From assembly GCA_016592635.1 (NCBI GenBank), contig AP023240.1:1674001-1738000 (forward strand): a stretch of DNA of 64,000 nucleotides. The letters run 5' to 3'. Made by a program: the position numbers and the translations under genes. Under the pieces are notes generated by a model. That model searched no databases. It had not been told where the DNA came from and worked only from the letters and a program-made list of their open reading frames with translations. This DNA comes from Methyloprofundus sp. GTDB lineage: Bacteria; Pseudomonadota; Gammaproteobacteria; Methylococcales; Methylomonadaceae. This document shows positions 26,693 through 35,736 of this stretch, one piece after another; position 1 is the first letter of the stretch, and each line of letters begins with the position of its first letter.

Positions 26693-29600
26693 ATGATAAG
26701 TTCGAGACAAATAAACAAGCGAGGCAGCATTGCCGTGCTCCCCGCTTTATTTTTTATGCTGTTAACAGGGTTATGTAGCAGCATAAGTTATGCGGCATGG
26801 GAAAATGTAAGTGGCGTTACAATTGAGCAAGGACAGCGCGTCTACGAGAGAAGTACTCGTACATATTACACCTTTAATACCTTAACTAATCAATCAGGTA
26901 GCGACCTGCAAGGGTCTTTGCGTTTTTTGGTAACAAGTGCTAGTCACCCTATTCTTAATGCTGATGGTGTTGAAGCGGGAGATGAGTATTATGATGTATT
27001 ATCAGTTGATGGCTCACTAGCTGATGGTCAAAGTTTAGCACCAGTACGCTTTAATTTTCAACGTATTCGCGGTGCATTTGCCTATACGGTTGTGTTGCAA
27101 CGAGAAGTCCTCGATACGGATGATGATGGTATCCCTGATAGCGAAGACCTTTGTCCAAATGATGCGACTAACTTATGTATGAGCATAAACGGACAAGTTA
27201 ATGGTGGTGGAGCAGCACTAGACGGTGCTAGTATTAAAATTGGCTTAAATTCTGTCAATGCCGCTTCAATTGGCAACGGTAGTTTTACTGCTAATGTTGG
27301 CCCTGAAGAGTTTGCTTCAGATAATATCAATACCTTTTTCCCTGTTGAAGTGATTGCTCCTGGTTTTGCGACGGGACATGGGAAAGTGATTTATGTCAAC
27401 GGCACTAATAGTTATGATTTTTTGATTAACTTAGAGCCTATTTCAACGACGATTGACCCTGAGAACGATGATGTGACTGTGGGTGTCGATATTAATAAAG
27501 AAGGTGCTAAAGTTGGCACATTATTAATTCCAGCAGAGGCGCTTCCTACTGGTGTTACTTCTGTTAGTGGTGAAGTCACTTACTTGGATCCTACTACGGA
27601 TGACCTTGAGTCTACACCAGGTGGTGACCTACTAGCTTTACCTGAAGGTACTGATCCAAATGATACACCTGTGCCATTAGAAAGTTTTGGCATGATGGAA
27701 TTTAATTTAGCTGACCAAAATGGTAATCCTATCCATGAATTACCCGCTGCTGCAGAAGTGTGTATGCAAGCAGGAGCTGGTTTAAGTGAGGGGGATACTG
27801 TTCCGTTATGGTGGTTTAATACAGCTAATGGTCTATGGGAAGAAGAAGGCGAAGGGACTGTTGTCGATAGAGATGGGCAATTACAGATCTGTGGTGCAGT
27901 AACACATTTTACATGGTGGAACTATGATCACCCAGTTAGTGAGCATGCTTGCTTTAAATACCATATGGTCTCAGATCAAACAGACCCTATCAATACCAGC
28001 TTAACGAGTAGTTTTGTTTGGAGATCAGAAGGTGTTACTTATAATGGTGTCTCTCCAGAACGTGCGACAGATAGGGATGCTAATGATCCACTAACGCCTT
28101 TGCCTAATGATAAAATTGACTCATTAACTGTGAAGCGTTCCATAGGGGCTAACATTGAGCAGAATCGTGTGTACACATATATTGCAGGCACTAAAGTTTA
28201 TTTAAAGCGTGATGGTGAAGAGCAATATAGTCTTACTGCCGACCAGACTATGGCTGCGGTTTTTGATGATCCAACAGCAAGTGGTAGTGGTCTTCGTAAT
28301 GTTAATGTGCAAAACTGTCAATTTTTGGATTATATGGATGCAGCACCAGATGGCATTCTAGAAATTGTGACTACTTACAACCTACCTCCGGTTATTAGTC
28401 AGTTTAGTGCAGTTTCTGACAGTATTTTCCCTGGTAATGCTACTACGATTAATGCGACTATCACCGACCCTGAGGGCGGAGCAGTCAGCTCTAGTTGGAG
28501 TGCGAGCTGTTTTAGTAGTTTTGGAGCAGGCTCAGAGGATGAAACGATTGCGCCTTTAAGTGAGACTAAAACTTCGGGCTCTGTATTTAGTCCGATCTTT
28601 ACGGCTCCAACAACAATGGCAGGACCTTATGAAAACTGTCAGGTTATTTTACAGGCTACTGATGGACAAGGTGCAACAGCAACTGCTGAGTATTGGGTAA
28701 ATGTTGTCGTTGAAAATTTTATCTTTGTTGCTCAAGGGATAGTATATGGTGTTGATGGTTTGCCATTATTAGGTACACAGGTTCAGTTAGTCGATTACAA
28801 TTGTGGAAACAGTTATACCGAGACGACTGATATAAATGGGCAATATAGTATCAATATTGATTTATGTCCTGGTACGCAACCAGAAGATTTCAGAGGGCAG
28901 TTTGAGACGACTTATATTCATCCAAATGATATAAGTATGACGACATGGGTACAAACAAATCATGTTGAAAATAATGAATTCCGTGATTTCAGAGTAGAAA
29001 ATATTCAGATAGTGCCTTTCCCTCCTTTTGCAGGCAGTTGTGAGTATACTCCTCCTTCAAATAATATATTGACCTGTCAAGAAGACATACATTTACCTGT
29101 TTTATGGGGAGAGTTAAGTGGGGATCTTCATGCTCCAGTCTTAAACCTTCCTATACTCAGTATTGAGCACAAATCTGGTCGGTTTGACTTTGAAATCCCT
29201 GATACTAATCGAGCAATCGGTTTTTATGGTACTTCTTCATATAGCCTACTTGTCCCTGTTGGTGGTATCAGTCGTATTATGGGTCTTGAGGAAGAGGTAG
29301 GAGTACCTTACTCAATGCCTAATACTAATGGCATGCGGCTTGATTTAGGTAATTACAATGTCAATTTGCATATAAATATTCTTGATAATGTAGGACTTCC
29401 ATTATCAGGTGCGCAAGTAAACTATTTTTCAGAGTACAGTGAAGGTGCTTCAGTTGGAATAACTGATGCTGCTGGAGAGCTTAATCTGCTCTCATTGTCT
29501 GTGCCAGCTTCTAACCTTGGGTTCCAATATCAAGGGTCTGAAATGTTGAATGGTTATAATGCATATGCTGTGGCTCATTATAATGGAGAAGATATTTATG

Positions 29601-29923
29601 CAACTATCAATAGTCAAGAGCAATGTTCTGTTGTCTTACGTGTTTATGATGAGCAGAGGAATATTAAAGTTAATGAGCTTATAAATGTGTATGTCGATAA
29701 TAATTCTTTTTCTGGGTACACTGATAATAATGGGGAGTTTTTCTTTACGGCTCCTGCTGGTTCAATAATTGAGGAGGGGTTGGGGGGATTTTTCTATGGT
29801 GATTATTGGTCTCCACAGCAAGGTGTGCTGATTGGCAATTGTCCAAGAGATGAATTTGACAACCCAGAAGATATCTTACTGGAATGGGTGCAAGGTGAGG
29901 ATGAGATATTTTTTCCATCTTGA
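26693..29923 (+). CDS. Large secreted multidomain protein (thrombospondin-3-like and carboxypeptidase-regulatory-like repeats)
   Basis: 1076 residues with a signal peptide (to about 35). Around residues 142-159 is a calcium-binding thrombospondin type 3-like motif (DTDDDGIPDSEDLCPND), then beta-sandwich carboxypeptidase-regulatory-like segments (SINGQVNGGGAALDGASIKIG; QGIVYGVDGLPLLGTQVQLVDYN; NVNLHINILDNVGLPLSGAQVNYFS). A central region ~235-420 ends in an aromatic motif (WWFNTANGLWEEEGEG ... FTWWNYDHP), resembling segments of CILP-like extracellular proteins. No sorting tail is visible at the C-terminus. Good RBS (GGAG) before ATG 26693. Closely follows the PEP-CTERM gene, so probably one operon ending at the strong terminator at 29945. 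Adhesion or matrix function is inference. Confidence 0.75.
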   Translation: MISSRQINKRGSIAVLPALFFMLLTGLCSSISYAAWENVSGVTIEQGQRVYERSTRTYYTFNTLTNQSGSDLQGSLRFLVTSASHPILNADGVEAGDEYYDVLSVDGSLADGQSLAPVRFNFQRIRGAFAYTVVLQREVLDTDDDGIPDSEDLCPNDATNLCMSINGQVNGGGAALDGASIKIGLNSVNAASIGNGSFTANVGPEEFASDNINTFFPVEVIAPGFATGHGKVIYVNGTNSYDFLINLEPISTTIDPENDDVTVGVDINKEGAKVGTLLIPAEALPTGVTSVSGEVTYLDPTTDDLESTPGGDLLALPEGTDPNDTPVPLESFGMMEFNLADQNGNPIHELPAAAEVCMQAGAGLSEGDTVPLWWFNTANGLWEEEGEGTVVDRDGQLQICGAVTHFTWWNYDHPVSEHACFKYHMVSDQTDPINTSLTSSFVWRSEGVTYNGVSPERATDRDANDPLTPLPNDKIDSLTVKRSIGANIEQNRVYTYIAGTKVYLKRDGEEQYSLTADQTMAAVFDDPTASGSGLRNVNVQNCQFLDYMDAAPDGILEIVTTYNLPPVISQFSAVSDSIFPGNATTINATITDPEGGAVSSSWSASCFSSFGAGSEDETIAPLSETKTSGSVFSPIFTAPTTMAGPYENCQVILQATDGQGATATAEYWVNVVVENFIFVAQGIVYGVDGLPLLGTQVQLVDYNCGNSYTETTDINGQYSINIDLCPGTQPEDFRGQFETTYIHPNDISMTTWVQTNHVENNEFRDFRVENIQIVPFPPFAGSCEYTPPSNNILTCQEDIHLPVLWGELSGDLHAPVLNLPILSIEHKSGRFDFEIPDTNRAIGFYGTSSYSLLVPVGGISRIMGLEEEVGVPYSMPNTNGMRLDLGNYNVNLHINILDNVGLPLSGAQVNYFSEYSEGASVGITDAAGELNLLSLSVPASNLGFQYQGSEMLNGYNAYAVAHYNGEDIYATINSQEQCSVVLRVYDEQRNIKVNELINVYVDNNSFSGYTDNNGEFFFTAPAGSIIEEGLGGFFYGDYWSPQQGVLIGNCPRDEFDNPEDILLEWVQGEDEIFFPS

Positions 29924-29944
29924 TTTTTTAATTTATAATTAGGC

Positions 29945-29979
29945 AAAAAAAGAGGGAGCATTTGCTCCCTCTTTTTTTT
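29945..29979 (+). terminator. Strong intrinsic terminator
   Basis: AGAGGGAGC pairs with GCTCCCTCT around a ~4-nt loop, preceded by an A-run and followed by eight T residues. It lies 21 bp after the stop of the large secreted protein and is probably bidirectional. Confidence 0.92.
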
Positions 29980-30018
29980 GTTTCTACTCGTAAAACTTCA
30001 CATAGAGCCAATTTAAAT

Positions 30019-31223
30019 TTCACTACCGTACACTTTTTAAAGCAGGTATTACGAAGAGTAGAAAAATGGTAATGTGGGCGATTTACATTGAAAATACCCT
30101 ACATTGTCAGATTCTTACAAGATTTATCGCACCATCCATAGCAGCCTTCAAAAATTCTGGGATTTTGACCCTAGTAAACGTCAAAATAATAGCTTAAATA
30201 TTCTGACAGGGTTTATCTGCGGTATTATACAAAGTAAATCTGTTAAGTTAGCTAATGTGGCAGGAGAGATTCCAGGCTCAGGTAAAGAAGAAAGCCAAAT
30301 CATGCAGCTGCGCCGTTGGCTGAAAAATGAAAAAGTCGGTGTCGATTTATTTTATTTACCCTTTATAGAGGCTCTTCTTCGATGTTTAGCCAAACAAACA
30401 CTAGTACTTGCTATTGATGGCAGCACGACAGCGCAAGGCTGTATTACCTTGATGGTCAGTATGATTTATAAAGGTAGAGCTCTGCCATTGCTGTGGGTAA
30501 CCCGTAAAGGTAAAAAAGGACATTTTCCTCAAGATATGCATATCGAATTGATTAAATCCGTTCAGGCGATAATCCCCGAAGGTACGTCGGTCATTTGTTT
30601 GGGTGACGGGGAATTTGATGGAGCAGACTGGCTGGAAACCATCAGTAGTTATGGCTGGGAGTATGCCTGCCGAACGGCAAATAATGCGATATTGTATGAA
30701 AATGGAGAGGAATTTACATTTAAAGATATTTGTCCCGAACAAGGAAGCATGACTGAAATATCGGCGGTTGAATTCACTCGTAAACGTAGCATTGTGGTAA
30801 GGGCGGTTGTTTATTGGGGGAGAAAATATAATGCCCCTATTTATCTGGTGACTAATTTCCCCACAGGAGGTGAAGCATTTAACTGGTATCGCAAACGTTT
30901 CCGTATAGAAACTCTGTTTTCAGACCTTAAAGGTCGAGGCTTTAACTTGCAGAAAAGTGGGCTAAGAGCTCCTGAGCGAGTTTCTCGACTTATTATGGCA
31001 GCGGCTTTAGCTTATATATGGATGGTTTATTTAGGGGAGCTTGCTCTGACTAAGAGCTGGGATAAAATTATCCATCGCAAAGATCGTTGTGATTTGAGTT
31101 TGTTTACTCTTGGAGTACGGTTATTAAAGCACCTGCTGAGAGAAGGAAAAATACTCCCTCAATTCTGCCTTACATTATCGGGCAAGGCTTTGCTGTGAAG
31201 AGGTGAAAAGTGTACGGTAGTGA
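30019..31223 (+). mobile_element. IS4-family insertion sequence (about 1.2 kb)
   Basis: Ends are inverted repeats: CACTACCGTACACTTTT at 30021 and its reverse complement ending at 31222. An A/T-rich direct repeat AATTTAAAT flanks it (30010-30018 and 31224-31232). Because the flanks are palindromic A/T, the exact ends could shift by 1-2 bp. A single intact transposase runs inside. The insertion hit the right copy of a degenerate direct repeat. Confidence 0.85.
30104..31198 (+). CDS. IS4-family transposase
   Basis: 364 residues. Catalytic DDE positions appear in LAIDGSTTAQG, CLGDGEFDGADW and RFRIETLFSDLKGRGFNLQKSGL; the last is the Y-(2)-R-(3)-E-(6)-K motif of IS4 transposases (YRKRFRIETLFSDLK). 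The frame opens with TTG at 30104 and no better in-frame ATG precedes conserved sequence. No frameshift is seen, so the element may be active. Confidence 0.9.
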   Translation: MSDSYKIYRTIHSSLQKFWDFDPSKRQNNSLNILTGFICGIIQSKSVKLANVAGEIPGSGKEESQIMQLRRWLKNEKVGVDLFYLPFIEALLRCLAKQTLVLAIDGSTTAQGCITLMVSMIYKGRALPLLWVTRKGKKGHFPQDMHIELIKSVQAIIPEGTSVICLGDGEFDGADWLETISSYGWEYACRTANNAILYENGEEFTFKDICPEQGSMTEISAVEFTRKRSIVVRAVVYWGRKYNAPIYLVTNFPTGGEAFNWYRKRFRIETLFSDLKGRGFNLQKSGLRAPERVSRLIMAAALAYIWMVYLGELALTKSWDKIIHRKDRCDLSLFTLGVRLLKHLLREGKILPQFCLTLSGKALL

Positions 31224-31262
31224 AATTTAAATAAAAGTTACTTGATGCCGAAATTAGCTTGC
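31224..31262 (+). repeat. Degenerate direct repeat, right copy
   Basis: Counterpart of 25431-25471 sharing the exact 14-mer TTACTTGATGCCGA. The IS4 element is inserted at its left edge and duplicated AATTTAAAT from it. Confidence 0.55.
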
Positions 31263-31344
31263 CTAAGGTGTACTCCTTAGAGCGTGTGCTTTTACTTCTG
31301 GGTGAGTATGTTAAACACTGGTAATATTGCTGAATTAAGTGAAT

Positions 31345-31887
31345 TTATGCAGCAAGAGATTGACCTTTGTTCTTACGCGAGTATCCCATTAACCCGAGTA
31401 ATCCTGAGCCCATAAGCCATACAGCTGCTGGCAGTGGGACTGCTGATGGTTGAAATTCCAAATTATCGAAACGCCCATCTGTCCAAAAACCATCGACTGT
31501 TAAAGTTACTTTGTCTAAATTTACAAATGAGCTAAAAGTCCAGCTTGAATTTGCTGCATTCGTGGTTTGGGAAATGACTTCTATTCCACCTAGCCATCCC
31601 TTCCAGGTAGAGCTTTCTCCAGAATCGTAGTGTAGAGTGTCAATGCTAAGCAAGTCGAAATTACTACCAGTTGTTAATTCCCAGGTACTAGAGCCGCCTT
31701 TAAGGTCTGAATACCATGATCCTGAATTAGTTTTAACGTTTTCGCCTCCCCCAACGCTGCTAATGGTCATTCCTGCTTCTAAATAAGTTGGAGTATTTGT
31801 GGTCGTACTGAACGTTAGTGTGGAAGACGCATTTGCCCCGCTTGAATAAACGATAATTGGAAGCATGCATAATATAAATTTTTTCAT
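31345..31887 (-). CDS. Exported protein with VPLPA-CTERM sorting tail
   Basis: 180 residues: signal peptide (MKKFILCMLPIIVYSSGANA), a Ser/Thr/Trp-rich beta domain (TWELTTGSNFDLLSIDTLHYDSGESSTWKGWLGG ... FVNLDKVTLTVDGFWTDGRFDNLEFQ, resembling jelly-roll PEP-CTERM bodies) and a tripartite anchor VPLPAAVWLMGSGLLGLMG followed by SRKNK. Its tail is the VPLPA variant, unlike the VPEP tail of the protein at 26049. Exosortase is required by the family but is not in this window. Single gene, facing away from the multicopper oxidase. Confidence 0.85.
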   Translation of the reverse strand: MKKFILCMLPIIVYSSGANASSTLTFSTTTNTPTYLEAGMTISSVGGGENVKTNSGSWYSDLKGGSSTWELTTGSNFDLLSIDTLHYDSGESSTWKGWLGGIEVISQTTNAANSSWTFSSFVNLDKVTLTVDGFWTDGRFDNLEFQPSAVPLPAAVWLMGSGLLGLMGYSRKNKGQSLAA

Positions 31888-32174
31888 AAATCACCTAAAT
31901 TATTTTTTTGAAATAAGTGTTTATATCTATGTTATTAAATATAAATACTTTGTTATAAAGTATCACAGCAATTTTTGAATTACTATTGTACGCCAGTACA
32001 ATATGGGGGCTGAATTGACTTTCTATGTATCACATCTAAGCCGTTTTTTATCAGTATAGGGTGGCATGTAACTGCTAACTCATGAAAACTAGATCTTCTT
32101 TAAGGAAATAGCTTTACATTTTTTTATAAGTATATTATAAATATCTAATATTATTTATAGATCAGGAGTCCATT

Positions 32175-33794
32175 ATGAAAAATAACGTTAATAATCAGCG
32201 CCGCAATTTTATAAAATTAGCAGGCGTGAGTGCCGCTGCTTTAGCAACTTTTCCTGGTCTATTAAATGCCAAGACGATGATGGCAGGGCGACATGCTTCG
32301 CCTGACTTTAATCCTGATGTGGAGATTAGCTTAACGGAAAAGGCGATGAGTGTGCCTATTTTTGACGGCCCTAAAACGAGTGTCTGGAAAGTGATTGGTA
32401 AAGTCCTAAAAGGGGCTAATAACATTATTAGCAACGAGCAAAGCTATCTTGCTCCTACTATTCGTTTACAACAAGGGCAGAAAGTCCGTATTTACCTAAA
32501 AAATAACTTATCGACACCCACCATATTGCATTGGCATGGCTTGCATGTGCCTGCTGAAATGGATGGCAATCCTATGTATGCCATTGATGGTGGTGAGACT
32601 TTTATTTACGAGTTTGAAGTGCTTAATAGAGCTGGGACATATTGGTATCATGCACATACGCACAACTTAACGGCTAAACATGTTTATTCTGGACTTGCTG
32701 GTTTATTTATTGTCAGTGATGCTGAGGAACAAGCGCTTAAATTGCCACGCGGTGAATTTGATGTGCCTTTAGTGATTCAAGATCGTACTTTTGATAGTAA
32801 TAATCAGTTGCACTATAGCAACCATATGATGCAGCGCATGCATGGGTTTCTAGGTAACCAAATTATGATTAATGGTCAGCCTGATTTTGAATTACCCGTT
32901 GCACAACGTTCTTATCGATTACGGTTATTAAATGGCTCTAATTCACGTATGTATAAATTAGCATGGGATGATGGTTCGCCTATTAAAGTCATTGCAACGG
33001 ATGGTGGTTTATTAGAGCAAGCGGAAACTGTGCCGTATTTAATGCTTGCACCTGCAGAGCGCCGTGAAATTTGGGTAGATTTTAGTCAGCAAAAAATAGG
33101 AACCGAGCTTACTTTACGCAGTGTTGAATTTTCGGCAGGCGGTATGGGAGGCATGGGGATGATGGGCGGCGGTATGCGTGGTCGTATGGGAGGTATGGGT
33201 ATGATGGGCGGAGGTATGAGTGGCGGCTCTGGCTCTATACCATCTGGTGGTGATTACCCTGTTATTAAAATTCGTGTTAGTAAAAAAGCATCTAGTAATG
33301 ATAAGTTGCCAAAACATTTAAGTAAAATTACGCCATTACGTTTAGCCAATGCTGCAAATAAAAATGATCCGCGGGGGATTACGTTATCTATGCGGCATAT
33401 GCGCGCTTTATTAAATGGGCGCTCTTATGCCATGAATGATATTCAGCCTGATGAAATTATTCCGGTTAACACTTTACAGGTGATTGAGTTTGATAACGGC
33501 TTTCATGGTGGCAGAGGTATGGGCATGAATATGGCTATGCCGCACCCAATGCATATGCATGGCGAACAATTTCAAGTGATTAAGCGTGAAGTAAATTCTC
33601 GATCTAAATCTATGGTTGCGACAGTTGCAGACGGTTTGGTAGATAAGGGTTGGAAAGATACCGTATTAGTTATGCCAGGTGAGAAAGTGACTATATTAAA
33701 GCCATTTAATGATTATAAAGGCTTGTTTATGTATCATTGCCATAATTTAGAGCATGAAGATATGGGGATGATGCGTGATTTGTTGGTGCGGTAA
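32175..33794 (+). CDS. Tat-exported multicopper oxidase, CueO/CopA-like
   Basis: 539 residues with a twin-arginine signal (NNQRRNFIKLAGVSAAALATFPG, Arg9-Arg10). All four multicopper-oxidase copper motifs are present: HWHGLHVP, YHAHTH, HPMHMHGEQF and HCHNLEHEDMGMM (type 1 His-Cys-His with an axial Met). Between domains 2 and 3 lies a Gly/Met-rich loop (about residues 320-355, MGGMGMMGGGM repeats), like the Met-rich insert of CueO that binds Cu(I). Likely role: periplasmic oxidation of Cu(I) to less toxic Cu(II). RBS AGGAG precedes ATG 32175. The next plus-strand gene, an HMA-TauE/SafE fusion, also suggests copper handling. Confidence 0.93.
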   Translation: MKNNVNNQRRNFIKLAGVSAAALATFPGLLNAKTMMAGRHASPDFNPDVEISLTEKAMSVPIFDGPKTSVWKVIGKVLKGANNIISNEQSYLAPTIRLQQGQKVRIYLKNNLSTPTILHWHGLHVPAEMDGNPMYAIDGGETFIYEFEVLNRAGTYWYHAHTHNLTAKHVYSGLAGLFIVSDAEEQALKLPRGEFDVPLVIQDRTFDSNNQLHYSNHMMQRMHGFLGNQIMINGQPDFELPVAQRSYRLRLLNGSNSRMYKLAWDDGSPIKVIATDGGLLEQAETVPYLMLAPAERREIWVDFSQQKIGTELTLRSVEFSAGGMGGMGMMGGGMRGRMGGMGMMGGGMSGGSGSIPSGGDYPVIKIRVSKKASSNDKLPKHLSKITPLRLANAANKNDPRGITLSMRHMRALLNGRSYAMNDIQPDEIIPVNTLQVIEFDNGFHGGRGMGMNMAMPHPMHMHGEQFQVIKREVNSRSKSMVATVADGLVDKGWKDTVLVMPGEKVTILKPFNDYKGLFMYHCHNLEHEDMGMMRDLLVR

Positions 33795-34041
33795 TTTTGC
33801 TGGTATAAATTAGGTGAGGTTAAGCGTTTAAGGGGCATAGTCACTTATAACATTCGGTGCAATATTTTATGGTTTTTTTAACTCAATGAGTCCATATTGA
33901 CCTAAATCAATGCTGTTTGCAGTTTGATTTGAGATGATATGCAGCAGAGGCCATGCGAAGTATTTATTCCCTATGCTGTAGAGGGTATCCCCCCATCTCG
34001 CCCTAGAAATAGGGTTTTAACCAAAACACTGAAAAACTAGA

Positions 34042-35103
34042 ATGGAGTCAGTGGTGCAAACGACAAAAAAATATAATATAAAGGGTATGCAATGCGGTGG
34101 CTGTGAGGGTGTGCTTGAAGATGCTCTTAGCAGAATTGAAGGTGTTTATGCAGTAAAAGCAGATTATCCAAGTGCAAGTTGCCAAGTGACTTACGATGAA
34201 AGTCTGCATGGTCTTGTCGTCATCATTGAAAAAGCCATTAAGGAAAGTGGTTATGAGATTGATAATAGCGCACAAAGTAAAGGTAATATTTATATCAAAA
34301 TAAGTTTATCCTTACTTGCCTTGGTGGGTATTGTATTGCTAATGGTCTTTTCCAGAAAGCTATGGCATCAATTTAGTGTGCCGGATATGAGTTCGCAATT
34401 AAGCTACGGTATGATTTTTGTTGTGGGTTTGATTACTGGTTTACATTGTATTGGCATGTGCGGTAGTTTTGTGATCAGCTATACGGTCAAAGATGCAGAA
34501 CAGGGGCATTCCGCTTATTTATCACATGTATTGTATGGAGTGGGGAAAACCCTTTCTTATGCGATGTTTGGTGCTATTTTTGGTTTTATTGGGTCTGTAG
34601 TTAGTATTACTCCCTTTATTAGTGGTGTCAGTATATTGTTGGCGGGTACCTTTTTGATTATATTCGGCTTAAATATATTAAATGTATTTGCGGTATTAAA
34701 GCGTATACGTATTAAACAACCTGTAGTAATGCAGCGCTATGCAATGAAGAAAAGGCGTAATTCACGCAGTCCATTTTTTATAGGCTTTTTTTCGGGGTTT
34801 CTTTTAGGGTGTGGGCCATTGCAGGCTATGTATATTATGGCAGCAGGAAATGGAGATCCTTGGGAAGGGGCAAAATTCTTGGCTTTATTTGGTTTGGGCA
34901 CACTGCCTGCATTAATTGGTTTTGGGATGGCAACGCACCTATTATCCGATAAGATGACACATCGTTTTTTACAAGCATCAGGAATTATCTTGATTGTAAT
35001 GGGAACAATGATGTTAAATAAAGGTTTGATGAAAACTAAGTCCGGCTATGATTTTCAGTCTTTAGGTCAGGTAGTGGGTCAGAAAATTGATGCTATTCAA
35101 TAA
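34042..35103 (+). CDS. HMA domain fused to a TauE/SafE-type membrane protein
   Basis: 353 residues. Residues 10-75 form a heavy-metal-associated domain with the Cu-binding loop GMQCGGC (Cys pair) and a ferredoxin-like pattern (GVYAVKADYPSASCQVTYDE). The rest has about seven membrane segments: LITGLHCIGMCGSFVISYT, LLAGTFLIIFGLNILN, GFFSGFLLGCGPLQAMYIMAAGNGDPWEGAKFLALFGLGTLPALIGFG. These are signatures of the TauE/SafE/UreH-like family often seen near copper oxidase assembly genes. The Cys-containing membrane motifs CIGMCG and GCGPLQAMY could pass Cu(I). Copper export or delivery is inference from domains and the multicopper oxidase neighbour. Confidence 0.85.
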   Translation: MESVVQTTKKYNIKGMQCGGCEGVLEDALSRIEGVYAVKADYPSASCQVTYDESLHGLVVIIEKAIKESGYEIDNSAQSKGNIYIKISLSLLALVGIVLLMVFSRKLWHQFSVPDMSSQLSYGMIFVVGLITGLHCIGMCGSFVISYTVKDAEQGHSAYLSHVLYGVGKTLSYAMFGAIFGFIGSVVSITPFISGVSILLAGTFLIIFGLNILNVFAVLKRIRIKQPVVMQRYAMKKRRNSRSPFFIGFFSGFLLGCGPLQAMYIMAAGNGDPWEGAKFLALFGLGTLPALIGFGMATHLLSDKMTHRFLQASGIILIVMGTMMLNKGLMKTKSGYDFQSLGQVVGQKIDAIQ

Positions 35104-35169
35104 GAACTGAGGGTTTTATAAAACTACTTTATGGATTTGAAAATAACCCAAGATTAGGGGCTAGCTTCA

Positions 35170-35688
35170 TTATTGATAAGCGAGCAGTTGTTTGGGGCGC
35201 ATAATAAATAACAATTTGGCACAGTTTGCAGTTAAGTTGCTCCAATCTTGTGGCATGTCTAATCCAGCGACTGTCGCGGTAGGCAGTCGCTTGCCATTGC
35301 TGGGTATCTCTAAATCATTTTTCACAAGGCATTCTAGTAAAGACTCTAGTTCAGGATTATGGCCGATTAACAAAACGCGTTGTGCATTAAGCGGGCAAGT
35401 TGCCAAAGTATTTCTAAGATCTCGCAGTTCTGCCGTATAAAGTTGTGCGTCATAATGAATCTGCTTTGATGTTAACCCCATTGCTTTGACAAGTATCTGC
35501 GTCGTATTTTTAGCACGTTCTGCAGGAGAGCTGAGAATATAGTCAGGTAGCAAGTTGTTTTGCAGTAACCATATTCCCATATGCTGAGCTGCACTTTTAC
35601 CACGCAGCTTTAATGGGCGCTTAAAATCACTGGTATTAACACTCCAGTCAGACTTTGCGTGGCGCATAATTAATAATTGTTTACTCAT
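35170..35688 (-). CDS. sixA: SixA-type phosphohistidine phosphatase
   Basis: 172-residue histidine-phosphatase. RHAKSDW near the N-terminus supplies the RH(A/G) catalytic motif; SSPAERAKNTTQI and LLIGHNPELESLL supply the second Arg and the second catalytic His (GHNPE). SixA removes phosphate from phosphohistidine in HPt domains and the nitrogen-PTS. Here it is not next to a histidine kinase; the nearest co-directional gene is the GTPase YlqF upstream. Function beyond the family is not visible. Confidence 0.88.
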   Translation of the reverse strand: MSKQLLIMRHAKSDWSVNTSDFKRPLKLRGKSAAQHMGIWLLQNNLLPDYILSSPAERAKNTTQILVKAMGLTSKQIHYDAQLYTAELRDLRNTLATCPLNAQRVLLIGHNPELESLLECLVKNDLEIPSNGKRLPTATVAGLDMPQDWSNLTANCAKLLFIMRPKQLLAYQ

Positions 35689-35736
35689 TGTGCTAGCTCA
35701 ATAGGTAAGAAGGTGCTAACTAGAAATACCGTATTA

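Noticed and set aside
33130-33240. Tandem GGCATGGG-type repeats
   Set aside because: They are codons for the Met/Gly-rich loop of the multicopper oxidase, not a non-coding tandem array.
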